Part shown: in pieces, positions 52,030 to 61,151 of the stretch | Layout: each line of letters starts with the position of its first letter | Numbering within the stretch: the first letter of the stretch is position 1 | NCBI GenBank assembly: GCA_963773035.1 | Contig: CAVYZX010000026.1 | Location: 124,001 to 188,000, forward strand | Length of the DNA: 64,000 nt | Origin: CAVRXZ01 sp963773035 | GTDB lineage: Bacteria; Acidobacteriota; Vicinamibacteria; Vicinamibacterales; CAVVIG01 | Direction: 5' to 3' | Made by a program: the position numbers and the translations under genes | Notes under the pieces: generated by a model | Told to the model about the DNA's origin: nothing | Databases searched by the model: none | Seen by the model: the letters and a program-made list of their open reading frames with translations, nothing else

Positions 52030-53460
52030 TCAGGATCGAAGAGCACGAGAGATTCGTGTCCGACCGCTCGCTGACGGGAGTTTTCTGGCGAGCGTTTCGA
52101 TGTCGTGAGACGCCACCACCTTGCCGGTCTTGGCATAGGCCTCGTGGTTCCGCTCGACCTCGGCGAGCCGGTAGACATAGTTCGCCGTGAGCCCGAGCGA
52201 CTGACGGATGCCCATCTCGGACGAATCGCCCATCCAATTCAATCGTTCCAACCGTGCCCCGTTGGTCAGATGAAAGCGGGCAACGGAATCCAGCGGCTCG
52301 GTACCGCGCTTCGCATTCAGGAGGTAGTGGGCGCACGATGTCAGGATCTCGCGCCGCAGTTGTTCCGGGATGCTGATGTCGGCAGGCAGTTCCCTTTTTC
52401 CGAGCCGATAAAGCCATTCGCTCAGTTGCGCCGACCGAGGCGGAACGCTTGTTGACGCCGTGAGCCACGCCACGAAGCCCGGGACGGGCGACAACGTCGC
52501 GAACGTGCGCAGCCGGCGGAAATCCCGCCGCAAATCCTCAACCGTCTGTTTGATCAGAAAGTTGCCGAACGACACGCCGCGCAAGCCACTCTGGCAATTC
52601 GTGATCGAATAGAACACGGCGCAATCGGCTTGGTCCGGGTCGCCGACCGGCGCATCGACGTCGAGCAAGGGCTGGACGTTTGGAGGAATCCCTTTTGTCA
52701 GCGCGACCTCGATGAAGATCAAGGGCTCGTCGGGCAGGGCGGGGTGGAAGAATGCATAACACCGCCTGTCGCTCTCCAGCCGCCGCCGCAGATCGCCCCA
52801 GCCCTGGATCTGGTGGACGGCTTCATATTGGATGAGCCGCTCGAGAACCAGCGCCGGCGTTCGCCAGTCGATGCGTCGAAGAACGAGAAAGCCGCGATTG
52901 AACCACGACCGGAACAGATGGACGAAATCGGCGTCGACGCCGGCGCGCTCCGGATGGTCTTTCAACGTCGGCAGAAACTGACGCCGGAGGCCGACGAGTG
53001 CCGCCGTTCCGCCGGGACTCATGTTGAGCCTGCGAAATAGTTCCCGACGGGGTGATTCGACTGCCATCTGCAGCTGCATCAGGTTTATGGGCGACGGATC
53101 GTCGGCGTACAATTCGGCGGCTTGTCGCGCTCGTTCCTGGTCGGGCAAGAACTGATCGGCCAGGCCCTGCCAAAACGCCTCGAGTGCGGCATCGTCGAGC
53201 GAGATGCACGCCTCGAGCGCTTCGGCGGCAAGCCTGGCGACCGATACCTCGCCTTTTTCGGCCAGCAACGCCTGGCACAGCGTCAGCGCTCTTTGTGCCT
53301 CCTTGATGCCGGCGACGCCAGAACGTGCAGGCGGTCTCCTGAAGGATCGGAGGAGGCGTCTCAAAAAGGGGGAATCCTTCGGTGCCGTCGGGTCGGCCAG
53401 ATCTCTGGCGTCGGGCACCGATGGCCTCGGAGCCGGGGTCTTGTGTGCGGCGTCGCCCAT
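52030..53460 (-). CDS. Malonyl-CoA decarboxylase
   Basis: 476 aa. The helical N-terminal domain is followed by the GNAT-like catalytic domain of PF05292: LVLRRIDWRTPALVLERLIQ, FFHPALPDEPLIFIEVAL, CAVFYSITNCQSGLRGVSFG (Ser/Asn catalytic loop), LSPVPGFVAWL and SVARFHLTNGARLERLNWMG, where the conserved His sits, then NHEAYAKTGKVVAS. It turns malonyl-CoA into acetyl-CoA. It is monocistronic and convergent with the esterase. Confidence 0.93.
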   Translation of the reverse strand: MGDAAHKTPAPRPSVPDARDLADPTAPKDSPFLRRLLRSFRRPPARSGVAGIKEAQRALTLCQALLAEKGEVSVARLAAEALEACISLDDAALEAFWQGLADQFLPDQERARQAAELYADDPSPINLMQLQMAVESPRRELFRRLNMSPGGTAALVGLRRQFLPTLKDHPERAGVDADFVHLFRSWFNRGFLVLRRIDWRTPALVLERLIQYEAVHQIQGWGDLRRRLESDRRCYAFFHPALPDEPLIFIEVALTKGIPPNVQPLLDVDAPVGDPDQADCAVFYSITNCQSGLRGVSFGNFLIKQTVEDLRRDFRRLRTFATLSPVPGFVAWLTASTSVPPRSAQLSEWLYRLGKRELPADISIPEQLRREILTSCAHYLLNAKRGTEPLDSVARFHLTNGARLERLNWMGDSSEMGIRQSLGLTANYVYRLAEVERNHEAYAKTGKVVASHDIETLARKLPSASGRTRISRALRS

Positions 53461-53691
53461 GGCTGTCTATCTTCCGCTACTGAAACCGATTAGCCAACTG
53501 AAGCGACCAATCCGGGAGGCTGAATTTGGACTACCTCCGGGATTCGAGGGCAACTCCGGCCTGATGGAGCCAGCTCCACGACGGCGTTCCGCACAACGAC
53601 GGTAACCTATTGAATTGTCTCGCTTCTGGTCTATGCAACCGGCCAGGTCGCGCGGTACGCTCTCTGCAAAGTCATCTGAGGGGACAGAATC

Positions 53692-54936
53692 ATGAAGAGG
53701 TTCGCCTTCGTCATCGGCACGCTCGTGGTCCTCCTGGGGATCGGGCTGTACCTTCGGCCACGACTGGCTGTGCAGGCCGGGCCCGGGCCGCAGACCGGTC
53801 AAGCATCGTCGGCGACCGCGCTGACGCCGGACGCCCTCGATCGCCTGCTCGCCCCGATCGCCCTTTATCCCGACCAACTTCTCGCGCAGATGCTGCTGTG
53901 CGCGGCGGATCCCGCCGGCGTGAAAGCGCTCGACCAGTTCCTGAAGCGCAACTCCTCGCTCAAGGGTACCGAGCTGCAGGATGCTGCCCTCAAGGACAAC
54001 TTCGAACCACAGTTTGTTGCGATGGCATTGTTCCCTCAAGTCGTGAGCACGATGGCCACGCAGATCGAGTCGACCACACGAATCGGTCAGGCGTTCGCGA
54101 CGGACAAGACGGCCGTCTTCGCCAGCATCCAGCGGTTGAGAAAACAAGCCAAGGACGTAGGAAATCTGAAAACCACACCACAACAGGAGGTCGAGACGAA
54201 ATCCACGTCGACCGGTCAAGAGGTGATCGTCATCGAGCCGGCCAACCCACAGGTCGTTTACGTCCCGCAATACAACCCACAGGTCGTTTACGTCCAGTCT
54301 GCGCCGACGACGGTGGTCGTGCAGGACAACAGCACGGATGCGGCCGTCGCCGGGATAATTGGATTCACAGCGGGAATCGCGATCGGCGCAGCGGTCAGCA
54401 ATCCCTATTACTACGGTCCGTATGGGTGGCACGGCGGCGCCTACATGTACAACGACGCCTGGGACGACTATTACGACCACCGCGAGGACGCACGCGAGGA
54501 CTGGATGGATCATCGGGAGGATCTCTCCGAGAATCGAAACGAGCGCCGGGAGGATGTCTCGGAGCAGCGCACAGACCGACAGGAGAACAGGACAGAGAAC
54601 CGGCCGGAAACGCAGGAACAGCGGACCGAGCGGCAACAGAACCGGCAGGAGAACCGCCCAGAATCGCAGGCACAGCGCCAGGAGCAGCGCACCAACGCGC
54701 AGACCGCCTCGACGTCGTCCACGTCCAGAGGCTCGGGCAGTTACGAATCTCGCGGATACAGTCAGGGCCAGAGTCGCACAGCGACGACCCAACAACGAAG
54801 CGGCACTAGCTCGGACGCCTTTTCGGGCTACTCGAACGGGAAATCGGAACGCTCAGCGAGTACGCGCGGACAAAGCAGCCGGAGCAGCTCGCGCAGCGGC
54901 GGGAGCAGAAGCGGCGGAGGGGGGAGGCGTCGATGA
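53692..54936 (+). CDS. DUF3300 protein with Arg/Gln/Asn-rich tail
   Basis: 414 aa. An N-terminal membrane anchor or signal (FVIGTLVVLLGIGLYLRP) precedes the DUF3300 domain (about 45-260): LDRLLAPIALYPDQLLAQML, AALKDNFEPQFVAMALFPQV, then VYVPQYNPQVVYV and YYYGPYGWHGGAYMY. The last 150 residues are low-complexity, with many QENR, EQRT and RSSSRSGG units, probably disordered. Its stop overlaps the DUF2950 start (ATGA). The DUF3300-DUF2950 pair is common in bacteria; function unknown, envelope-associated. Confidence 0.85.
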   Translation: MKRFAFVIGTLVVLLGIGLYLRPRLAVQAGPGPQTGQASSATALTPDALDRLLAPIALYPDQLLAQMLLCAADPAGVKALDQFLKRNSSLKGTELQDAALKDNFEPQFVAMALFPQVVSTMATQIESTTRIGQAFATDKTAVFASIQRLRKQAKDVGNLKTTPQQEVETKSTSTGQEVIVIEPANPQVVYVPQYNPQVVYVQSAPTTVVVQDNSTDAAVAGIIGFTAGIAIGAAVSNPYYYGPYGWHGGAYMYNDAWDDYYDHREDAREDWMDHREDLSENRNERREDVSEQRTDRQENRTENRPETQEQRTERQQNRQENRPESQAQRQEQRTNAQTASTSSTSRGSGSYESRGYSQGQSRTATTQQRSGTSSDAFSGYSNGKSERSASTRGQSSRSSSRSGGSRSGGGGRRR

Positions 54937-55859
54937 CTCGCATAACAACTGCCGCGGGGTTCCTGTGTGCGGCACTCCTGGCGCACTCGCTCCTCATCAC
55001 GGCTCAGGGCTCCCCCCAGCGAACGTTTGCCACGCCTGAAGACGCCGTTCGTGAGCTGATCGCAGCGGCCAAACCGGGAAAGCTGGACGAACTTCTGGCG
55101 ATTTTCGGCGCGGATGGACGGGAGCTGGTGGCCTCGTCTGATGCGGCGACCGCACGCCAGAACCTCGAGATCTTCACCGTGGCGGCCACGGAGGGCTGGC
55201 GATTGATCGATCAGGGAACCGACCACAAAGTGCTCGTCATCGGCAACGAGGGATGGCCGTTCCCGGTCCCAATCGTGAAGAGCGCGAACAGCTGGAAGTT
55301 CGACACCGCCGCCGGAAAGGAAGAGGTCATCGCTCGCCGAATTGGGCGCAACGAGCTTGCAGCCATCGGAACGTGCCACACGTATGTGACGGCTCAGCGC
55401 GATTATGCGAAACAAGGACACGATGGAAAGCCCGCGGGCTTGTTCGCAAGGTCTTTCAACAGCGATGCAGGCAAGCAGAACGGCCTGTATTGGGCCGCAG
55501 CGCGACAAGAGCCACGGAGCCCGCTTGGCGATTTGATGGCTCAGGCGGCGCAGGAAGGACGGCAGCTCGGAACCGATCGCGATCGGCCATCGCCTTTTCA
55601 CGGCTACTACTTCAAGATCCTCACCGGGCAGGGCAAGTCCGCAACCGGAGGAGCCAAGTCCTACTTGGTCAAAGGCGAGATGTCTGGGGGGTTCGCACTC
55701 GTCGCCTGGCCCGCGCAATACGACGCCAGCGGCATCATGACCTTCATCGTCAACCAGGATGGCGTCGTACATGAGAAGGACCTCGGAGCGCAAACCGAGG
55801 CTACAGTCGCCGCCATGACCGCCTACAACCCCGACGCCTCCTGGCGACGTGTCCAGTAG
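54933..55859 (+). CDS. Secreted DUF2950 protein
   Basis: 308 aa. Signal peptide LCAALLAHSLLITAQG. DUF2950 features: TFATPEDAVRELIAAAKPGK, VLVIGNEGWPFPVPIVKSAN, FHGYYFKILTGQGKSATGGA and FALVAWPAQYDASGIMTFIV. It overlaps the upstream DUF3300 gene by 4 bp and the downstream GH94 gene by 11 bp, so it sits in one operon with both. Confidence 0.88.
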   Translation: MTRITTAAGFLCAALLAHSLLITAQGSPQRTFATPEDAVRELIAAAKPGKLDELLAIFGADGRELVASSDAATARQNLEIFTVAATEGWRLIDQGTDHKVLVIGNEGWPFPVPIVKSANSWKFDTAAGKEEVIARRIGRNELAAIGTCHTYVTAQRDYAKQGHDGKPAGLFARSFNSDAGKQNGLYWAAARQEPRSPLGDLMAQAAQEGRQLGTDRDRPSPFHGYYFKILTGQGKSATGGAKSYLVKGEMSGGFALVAWPAQYDASGIMTFIVNQDGVVHEKDLGAQTEATVAAMTAYNPDASWRRVQ

Positions 55860-58800
55860 ATTCACGCTCGAGGACGACTCTTCTTCTTCGCCGCCCGCCA
55901 TCAGCTTGCTGTCTAACGGACGGTACACCGTCCTGCTGACCGAAGCGGGGAGTGGATACAGCTCCGTTGACGGTATGGACGTGACGCGCTGGCGCGAGGA
56001 CACAACTTGCGACAGCGGCGGCGAATGCTTCTACATTCGCGACCTGGAGACTGGCCAGGTCTGGTCCGCGGGACGGCAGCCCCTGGGCAGAAGCACCGAC
56101 GAGGACGCGGCGGATTTGCGACCAGACCACGCAACACTCTGGCGCCGCGATGGAGAGATCGAAACCCGCTACGAGATCGCGGTCGTCCCCGACGCGAACG
56201 CCGACGTCCGCCGAATTACGCTGACCAACCATGGGAGCAGACGGCGCACGCTTTCAATCACAAGCTATCTGGAAGTTGCCCTCAGCCCGCGCCGCGCCGA
56301 CCAGGCGCACCCTGCCTTCGCCAAGCTGTTTCTGGAAACCATGTGGCTTCCCGAAACTGCTGCGCTGCTATGTCGGCGGAGGCCGCGCGCCCGAGATCAG
56401 CGGCCGGTCTGGGCCGTGCACGTTCTGGCAGATCCGAAGAACATCTCGAGTACGCTCGGGGACGTAGAATACGAAACCGATCGGGCGCGTTTTCTGGGAC
56501 GGGGACGCTCTACTGCGAACCCACTGGCTCTTCAGTCCTCAGCGCCTCTTTCGGGAACTGTTGGCCCTGTCCTCGATCCAGTCTTCAGTCTGCGCCGACG
56601 AATCCAACTCGCTCCGAACGCGTCAACTGAACTGGCGTGCACTACTGCAGCGTCGTGGGATCTAGAGGAAGCGCAGCTGCTGGCAGCACGCTTCCACGAC
56701 CTCCGAGAAGTGAACCGCGTACTCGAAATGGCCGTATCACACGGGCACGCGCAGATGGCCGCGATGGGGCTCACCCTCGAGGACGCGAGCCTTTACCAGC
56801 GCTTGGCGGCCTACGTCATATTCACGAGTCCGTCGTTTCGGTCACCCGCGTCGGTAGCGGCCAACCATCTCGGACAAGCGGGCCTCTGGCCGCACGCGAT
56901 CTCGGGAGATCTGCCGATCGTCCTGCTGCGAATCGCCGACGAGAGCGGATTGGAACTCGCGCGACAGGTCCTCCACGCCCATCGATACTGGCGGTACTGC
57001 GGTTTGTCGGCAGATCTGGTTCTGCTGAACGATGGCGAGCCCGCGCTGCTGGACCGGCTGCAGGATCTACTTCAGAGCGATCCGACTGGCGAACGCGCTA
57101 ACGAGCCAGGTGGCGTCTTCCTGCGTGAGACGGCGGCACTTTCAGTGGAGGATGCCACGTTGCTCGAGGCCGCAGCTCGCGTGGTCCTCCGCGATGGCCG
57201 AAGCCTAACCGAGCAGTTGTCGAAGACGAGCGCCCCGCGCAGACTGAACGACTCCCTGGGAGAAACACGAAATCTATTAGGAACGGTACCTCGCCACACT
57301 ACCGGTTCCGGACGCAGTGCGTCGGCTGACGATCAGCTGGAAAGCGTCCGCGAGCATCTGCTCTTCGACAATGGCCTGGGTGGGTTCACGCCGGACGGCC
57401 GGGAGTACGTCATCCGTGTACGAGGCAGCGAGCGACCACCGGCTCCATGGAGCAACGTGATCGCAAATCCCGACTTCGGTTGCCTCGTGACGGAGGCCGG
57501 CGGCGGTTATACCTGGGCAGGCAACAGTCAAATGAACCGCCTCACGCCGTGGAGCAACGATCCGGTCAGCGATCCACCGGGCGAGGTCGTTTATCTTCGC
57601 GATGAAGAAACCGGGGAGTTCTGGACACCAACGCCTGCGCCGTGCGGCGGCAAAGTCATGACGTTCGTTCGTCACGGCCAAGGGTACAGTCGATTCACCA
57701 GGACCAGTCACGGCATCGAGCAGGACTTGCTCGTCCTGGTCCCGCCCAGCGCGCCAGTCAAGCTATTTCACCTGCGCGTCAGGAACCTTGGCGATCTGCC
57801 ACGGCAGCTGTCTGCGACGTTCTACGCAGAGTGGGTCGTTGGAATCCAGCGCGATCAGGCGCCTCTGCAAGTCGTTTGCACTGCCGACCAGGAGTCTGGC
57901 GCGCTCTTCGCAACCAATGCTTGGGCGGGCGAGTTCGCCGGGCGCATTGCTTTCGCCGACGTCGGCCGCCGCCCCCGTTGGTTTGCCACAGACCGCGCGG
58001 AGTTCCTTGGTCGCTATGGAACGGCAGCGAGCCCGGCCGCGCTCAATCGGGCGCGGCTGTCCTGCCGCGCCGATGGCCTTGCCGATCCTTGCGCCGCGAT
58101 CATGACCGACCTAGAACTCGGACCAGGAGGCTCAAACGAGATCGTTTTCATCCTCGGCCAGGCAGACAGCCCGGAGGAGGCCAGACGGCTTGTCAATGCC
58201 TATTCCGAGCCGCGACGCGCGCAGGCAGCGCTGACCGAAGTCCACGCCTTGTGGGATCGCATCCTTGGAGCCGTTCAGATTCGCACGCCCGATGCGGCGC
58301 TCGACTTGATTATGAACCGCTGGCTGCTCTATCAGACGCTCGCTTGCAGGATGTGGGGCCGTTCGGGCTTCTACCAGTCGGGGGGAGCATTCGGGTTCCG
58401 CGACCAGCTTCAGGACGCGATGGCGCTAGTCTACGGCGCGCCGCAGGAGGCCCGGGCGCAGATCCTCCGGGCGGCGGCGCGGCAGTTCGAGGAGGGTGAC
58501 GTACAACACTGGTGGCACCCACCGGCCGGGCGAGGAGTACGCACACGCATCACCGATGACTTGTACTTCCTTCCGTTGGTCACGTCCCATTACGTCGGCG
58601 TCACAGGCGACGCGGCCATCCTTGACGAGCAAGTGCCGTTCTTACGCGCACCCACCCTTCGGCCGGACCAGGAAGAGAACTACCTCCTGCCCGAGATCAG
58701 TGAGCAGACCGCAAGCGTGTACGAACATTGCGGACGGGCCCTGGACTACGGACTGAAACTCGGTCCCCACGGCCTCCCCTTGATGGGAACAGGGGATTGG

Positions 58801-59823
58801 AACGACGGTATGAATAAGGTCGGGGCCGAGGGTAAAGGTGAAAGCGTTTGGAACGGATGGTTCATGTTGACGACGCTTCGGGACTTCGCTGCCTTGGCTG
58901 AGGATCGCCGCGACGCCTCCCGCGCCTCGTGGTGTCGCGAGCGTGCTGAGGCTCTACGCGCGGCATTGGAGGAACATGCCTGGGACGGCCGGTGGTACCG
59001 GCGGGCCTACTTCGACGACGGGACTCCTCTCGGTTCGGCTTCCAACGACGAGTGCCAAATCGACTCGATCGCCCAGTCGTGGGCGGTGATTTCTGGCGTA
59101 GGGGATCCAGTACGGACTCGGCTGGCCATGGAAGCGGTGCAACAGCGTCTCGTCAGCGATGCCAATCGTCTGATCCTGTTGTTCGACCCACCCTTCGACC
59201 GTGGCGTGCTGGAGCCCGGCTACATCAAAGGATACGTTCCTGGCATTCGTGAGAACGGCGGACAGTACACGCATGCTGCAACGTGGGTGGTGCTGGCCAC
59301 GGCACTACTCGGGCAAGGCGAGCGGGCGACTGAGCTGTATGCGCTACTGAATCCGATTCGTCATGCGGAGTCCTCAGACGACGTCGCTCGTTACAAGGTG
59401 GAGCCGTACGTCGTCGCGGCTGATGTCTATGGCGCACCACCACACACCGGTCGTGGCGGCTGGACCTGGTACACCGGTTCCGCCAGCTGGTTGTATCGCG
59501 TGGGTCTCGAAACAATCCTTGGCTTTCAGTTGCATGGAAGCCACCTGAAGATTGATCCGTGCATCCCGCCGAAGTGGCCCAGCTACGAGATCACGTACCG
59601 TCATGGTTCCGCTATCTATCATGTGGTGGTCGACAACGCCGTGGGGACCGGCCGCGGTGTTTTCAGCGTGACGCTCGACGGTCAGCCCGTGCCGACGGGC
59701 GCCATCAACTTGGCGAACGACGGGCAACGCCACGAAGTCCGCGTAGCCATTTCGGGTGATGTCGCGACTGGTAACCGGGCGAGCCGGCATCGGTCGCACG
59801 CTGGGGGACAGGCTGCTGACTGA
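55849..59823 (+). CDS. GH94 phosphorylase-like protein (1,2-beta-oligoglucan phosphorylase or NdvB C-part)
   Basis: 1,324 aa from a GTG, no signal peptide. Two GT36/carbohydrate-binding beta-sandwich modules of the PF06165 kind (NGRYTVLLTEAGSGYSSVDG near residue 25; NPDFGCLVTEAGGGYTWAGN near 540) are followed by the GH94 (alpha/alpha)6 barrel: SGGAFGFRDQLQDAMALVYG, RGVRTRITDDLYFLPLVTSH, GTGDWNDGMNKVG with the general acid Asp about residue 983, and GRGGWTWYTGSASWLYRVGL. In cyclic beta-1,2-glucan synthase these follow a GT84 glycosyltransferase, which is absent here. A role in phosphorolysis of beta-1,2-glucans is likely. Confidence 0.85.
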   Translation: MSSRFTLEDDSSSSPPAISLLSNGRYTVLLTEAGSGYSSVDGMDVTRWREDTTCDSGGECFYIRDLETGQVWSAGRQPLGRSTDEDAADLRPDHATLWRRDGEIETRYEIAVVPDANADVRRITLTNHGSRRRTLSITSYLEVALSPRRADQAHPAFAKLFLETMWLPETAALLCRRRPRARDQRPVWAVHVLADPKNISSTLGDVEYETDRARFLGRGRSTANPLALQSSAPLSGTVGPVLDPVFSLRRRIQLAPNASTELACTTAASWDLEEAQLLAARFHDLREVNRVLEMAVSHGHAQMAAMGLTLEDASLYQRLAAYVIFTSPSFRSPASVAANHLGQAGLWPHAISGDLPIVLLRIADESGLELARQVLHAHRYWRYCGLSADLVLLNDGEPALLDRLQDLLQSDPTGERANEPGGVFLRETAALSVEDATLLEAAARVVLRDGRSLTEQLSKTSAPRRLNDSLGETRNLLGTVPRHTTGSGRSASADDQLESVREHLLFDNGLGGFTPDGREYVIRVRGSERPPAPWSNVIANPDFGCLVTEAGGGYTWAGNSQMNRLTPWSNDPVSDPPGEVVYLRDEETGEFWTPTPAPCGGKVMTFVRHGQGYSRFTRTSHGIEQDLLVLVPPSAPVKLFHLRVRNLGDLPRQLSATFYAEWVVGIQRDQAPLQVVCTADQESGALFATNAWAGEFAGRIAFADVGRRPRWFATDRAEFLGRYGTAASPAALNRARLSCRADGLADPCAAIMTDLELGPGGSNEIVFILGQADSPEEARRLVNAYSEPRRAQAALTEVHALWDRILGAVQIRTPDAALDLIMNRWLLYQTLACRMWGRSGFYQSGGAFGFRDQLQDAMALVYGAPQEARAQILRAAARQFEEGDVQHWWHPPAGRGVRTRITDDLYFLPLVTSHYVGVTGDAAILDEQVPFLRAPTLRPDQEENYLLPEISEQTASVYEHCGRALDYGLKLGPHGLPLMGTGDWNDGMNKVGAEGKGESVWNGWFMLTTLRDFAALAEDRRDASRASWCRERAEALRAALEEHAWDGRWYRRAYFDDGTPLGSASNDECQIDSIAQSWAVISGVGDPVRTRLAMEAVQQRLVSDANRLILLFDPPFDRGVLEPGYIKGYVPGIRENGGQYTHAATWVVLATALLGQGERATELYALLNPIRHAESSDDVARYKVEPYVVAADVYGAPPHTGRGGWTWYTGSASWLYRVGLETILGFQLHGSHLKIDPCIPPKWPSYEITYRHGSAIYHVVVDNAVGTGRGVFSVTLDGQPVPTGAINLANDGQRHEVRVAISGDVATGNRASRHRSHAGGQAAD

Positions 59824-61147
59824 CGACGACGTGAACCGACTGGATAACGAGGAGGAGCCGTCCCAGCCGCTGACCGATCAAGATCTGGATCGGTTGCAAA
59901 GAACGACACTTCAGTACTACCTCCGCGAAGCGAACCCGGCCAACGGCCTTATTCGCGATAAGACCCAACGGGGCGCCCCTTGCAGCATCGCCGCCGTTGG
60001 CCTCGCTCTGGCGGCTATCCCCGTGCTCGTCGAGCGCGGCGTGATCTCACGTGAGTTCGCTCCTGAGATCGCCCTGCGACGGCTGCGCTTCTTCCGCGAC
60101 AGCCCACACGGCCCGGAGCCCGACGCCACCGGCTACAAAGGCTTCTACTACCACTTCCTGGATATGAGGAGCGGGCGCCGAGTCTGGGAGTGCGAGCTCT
60201 CGACAATCGACTCAGCTTTGCTTCTGGCAGGAATGCTGACGTGCGCAGCGTACTTCGATGAAGACACCGAGGAAGAGAAAGAAGTCCGGCGAATCGCCGA
60301 CGCGTTGTACCGCCGGGCCGATTGGCAATGGGCGCTGAACGGAGGCGCTGCGCTCTCCCACGGCTGGAGACCGGAATCCGGCTTCATCCCCTACCGGTGG
60401 ACGGGCTACGACGAGGGGTTGCTGCTCTATATCCTCGGCCTCGGCTCGCCGACATTCGCTCTGCCGCCGGAGAGTTACACCGCCTACTGTTCAACCTATA
60501 AGTGGGAAACGATCTACGGGCGCGAAGTGCTCTACTCCGGACCGCTCTTCACGCACCAGTTCCCGCATCTCTGGATCGACTTCCGTGATCTTCGCGACGC
60601 CTTCATGCGCGAGCGCGGAAGTGACTACTTTCAGAACAGCCGTGTGGCGACGTACATCAATCAGGAGTACGCGATCCACAATCCCCTCGAGTTTGCCGGC
60701 TACGGTGAATTCTGCTGGGGAATCACGGCGACCGATGGCCCCGGCTGGGTGAAGCGGACCGTGAACGGCATCCACCGTGAGTTCTTCGACTACTACGCCC
60801 GCGGAGTGCCATACGGCCCCGACGACGGCACCATCGCGCCGTGGGCGGTCGTTGCCTCGCTCCCGTTCGCGCCGGAGATCGTCATGCCGACCATCGGTGC
60901 CATGGCTGGGCTCCACCTTGGCATGACGAACAACTACGGCTTCAAGCCATCGTTCAACCGGACGTACGAAGTGCCGGACAGCCCGACTGGTTGGTGGATC
61001 ACACCGTTCCACTTTGGCATCGACCAGGGTCCGGTGATTCTGATGATCGAAAACTACCGCACCGGACTGATCTGGAACATCATGCGCAAGTCTCCGTACG
61101 TCGTGGCCGGCCTGCGCCGGGCGGGGTTTCGGGGCGGGTGGCTCTGA
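59759..61147 (+). CDS. PF10091-type glucanase-fold protein (GH144/GH189-like)
   Basis: About 462 aa; the ATG at 59759 overlaps the GH94 gene by about 65 bp (a GTG at 59831 just after its stop is an alternative). From residue 40: DLDRLQRTTLQYYLREANPA, NGLIRDKTQRGAPCSIAAVG, WECELSTIDSALLLAGMLTC, FIPYRWTGYDEGLLLYILGL, FTHQFPHLWIDFRDLRDAFM and PYGPDDGTIAPWAVVASLPF. This is the (alpha/alpha)6 glucoamylase-like PF10091 family: GH144 endo-beta-1,2-glucanases and the GH189 middle domain of cyclic glucan synthase. No signal peptide is seen. It probably makes or trims beta-1,2-glucan for the GH94 partner. Confidence 0.85.
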   Translation: MSRLVTGRAGIGRTLGDRLLTDDDVNRLDNEEEPSQPLTDQDLDRLQRTTLQYYLREANPANGLIRDKTQRGAPCSIAAVGLALAAIPVLVERGVISREFAPEIALRRLRFFRDSPHGPEPDATGYKGFYYHFLDMRSGRRVWECELSTIDSALLLAGMLTCAAYFDEDTEEEKEVRRIADALYRRADWQWALNGGAALSHGWRPESGFIPYRWTGYDEGLLLYILGLGSPTFALPPESYTAYCSTYKWETIYGREVLYSGPLFTHQFPHLWIDFRDLRDAFMRERGSDYFQNSRVATYINQEYAIHNPLEFAGYGEFCWGITATDGPGWVKRTVNGIHREFFDYYARGVPYGPDDGTIAPWAVVASLPFAPEIVMPTIGAMAGLHLGMTNNYGFKPSFNRTYEVPDSPTGWWITPFHFGIDQGPVILMIENYRTGLIWNIMRKSPYVVAGLRRAGFRGGWL

Positions 61148-61151
61148 AGAC

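Noticed and set aside
53467..54795. 442-codon minus-strand frame opposite DUF3300
   Set aside because: Reflects the low-complexity composition of the DUF3300 tail; no start signal.
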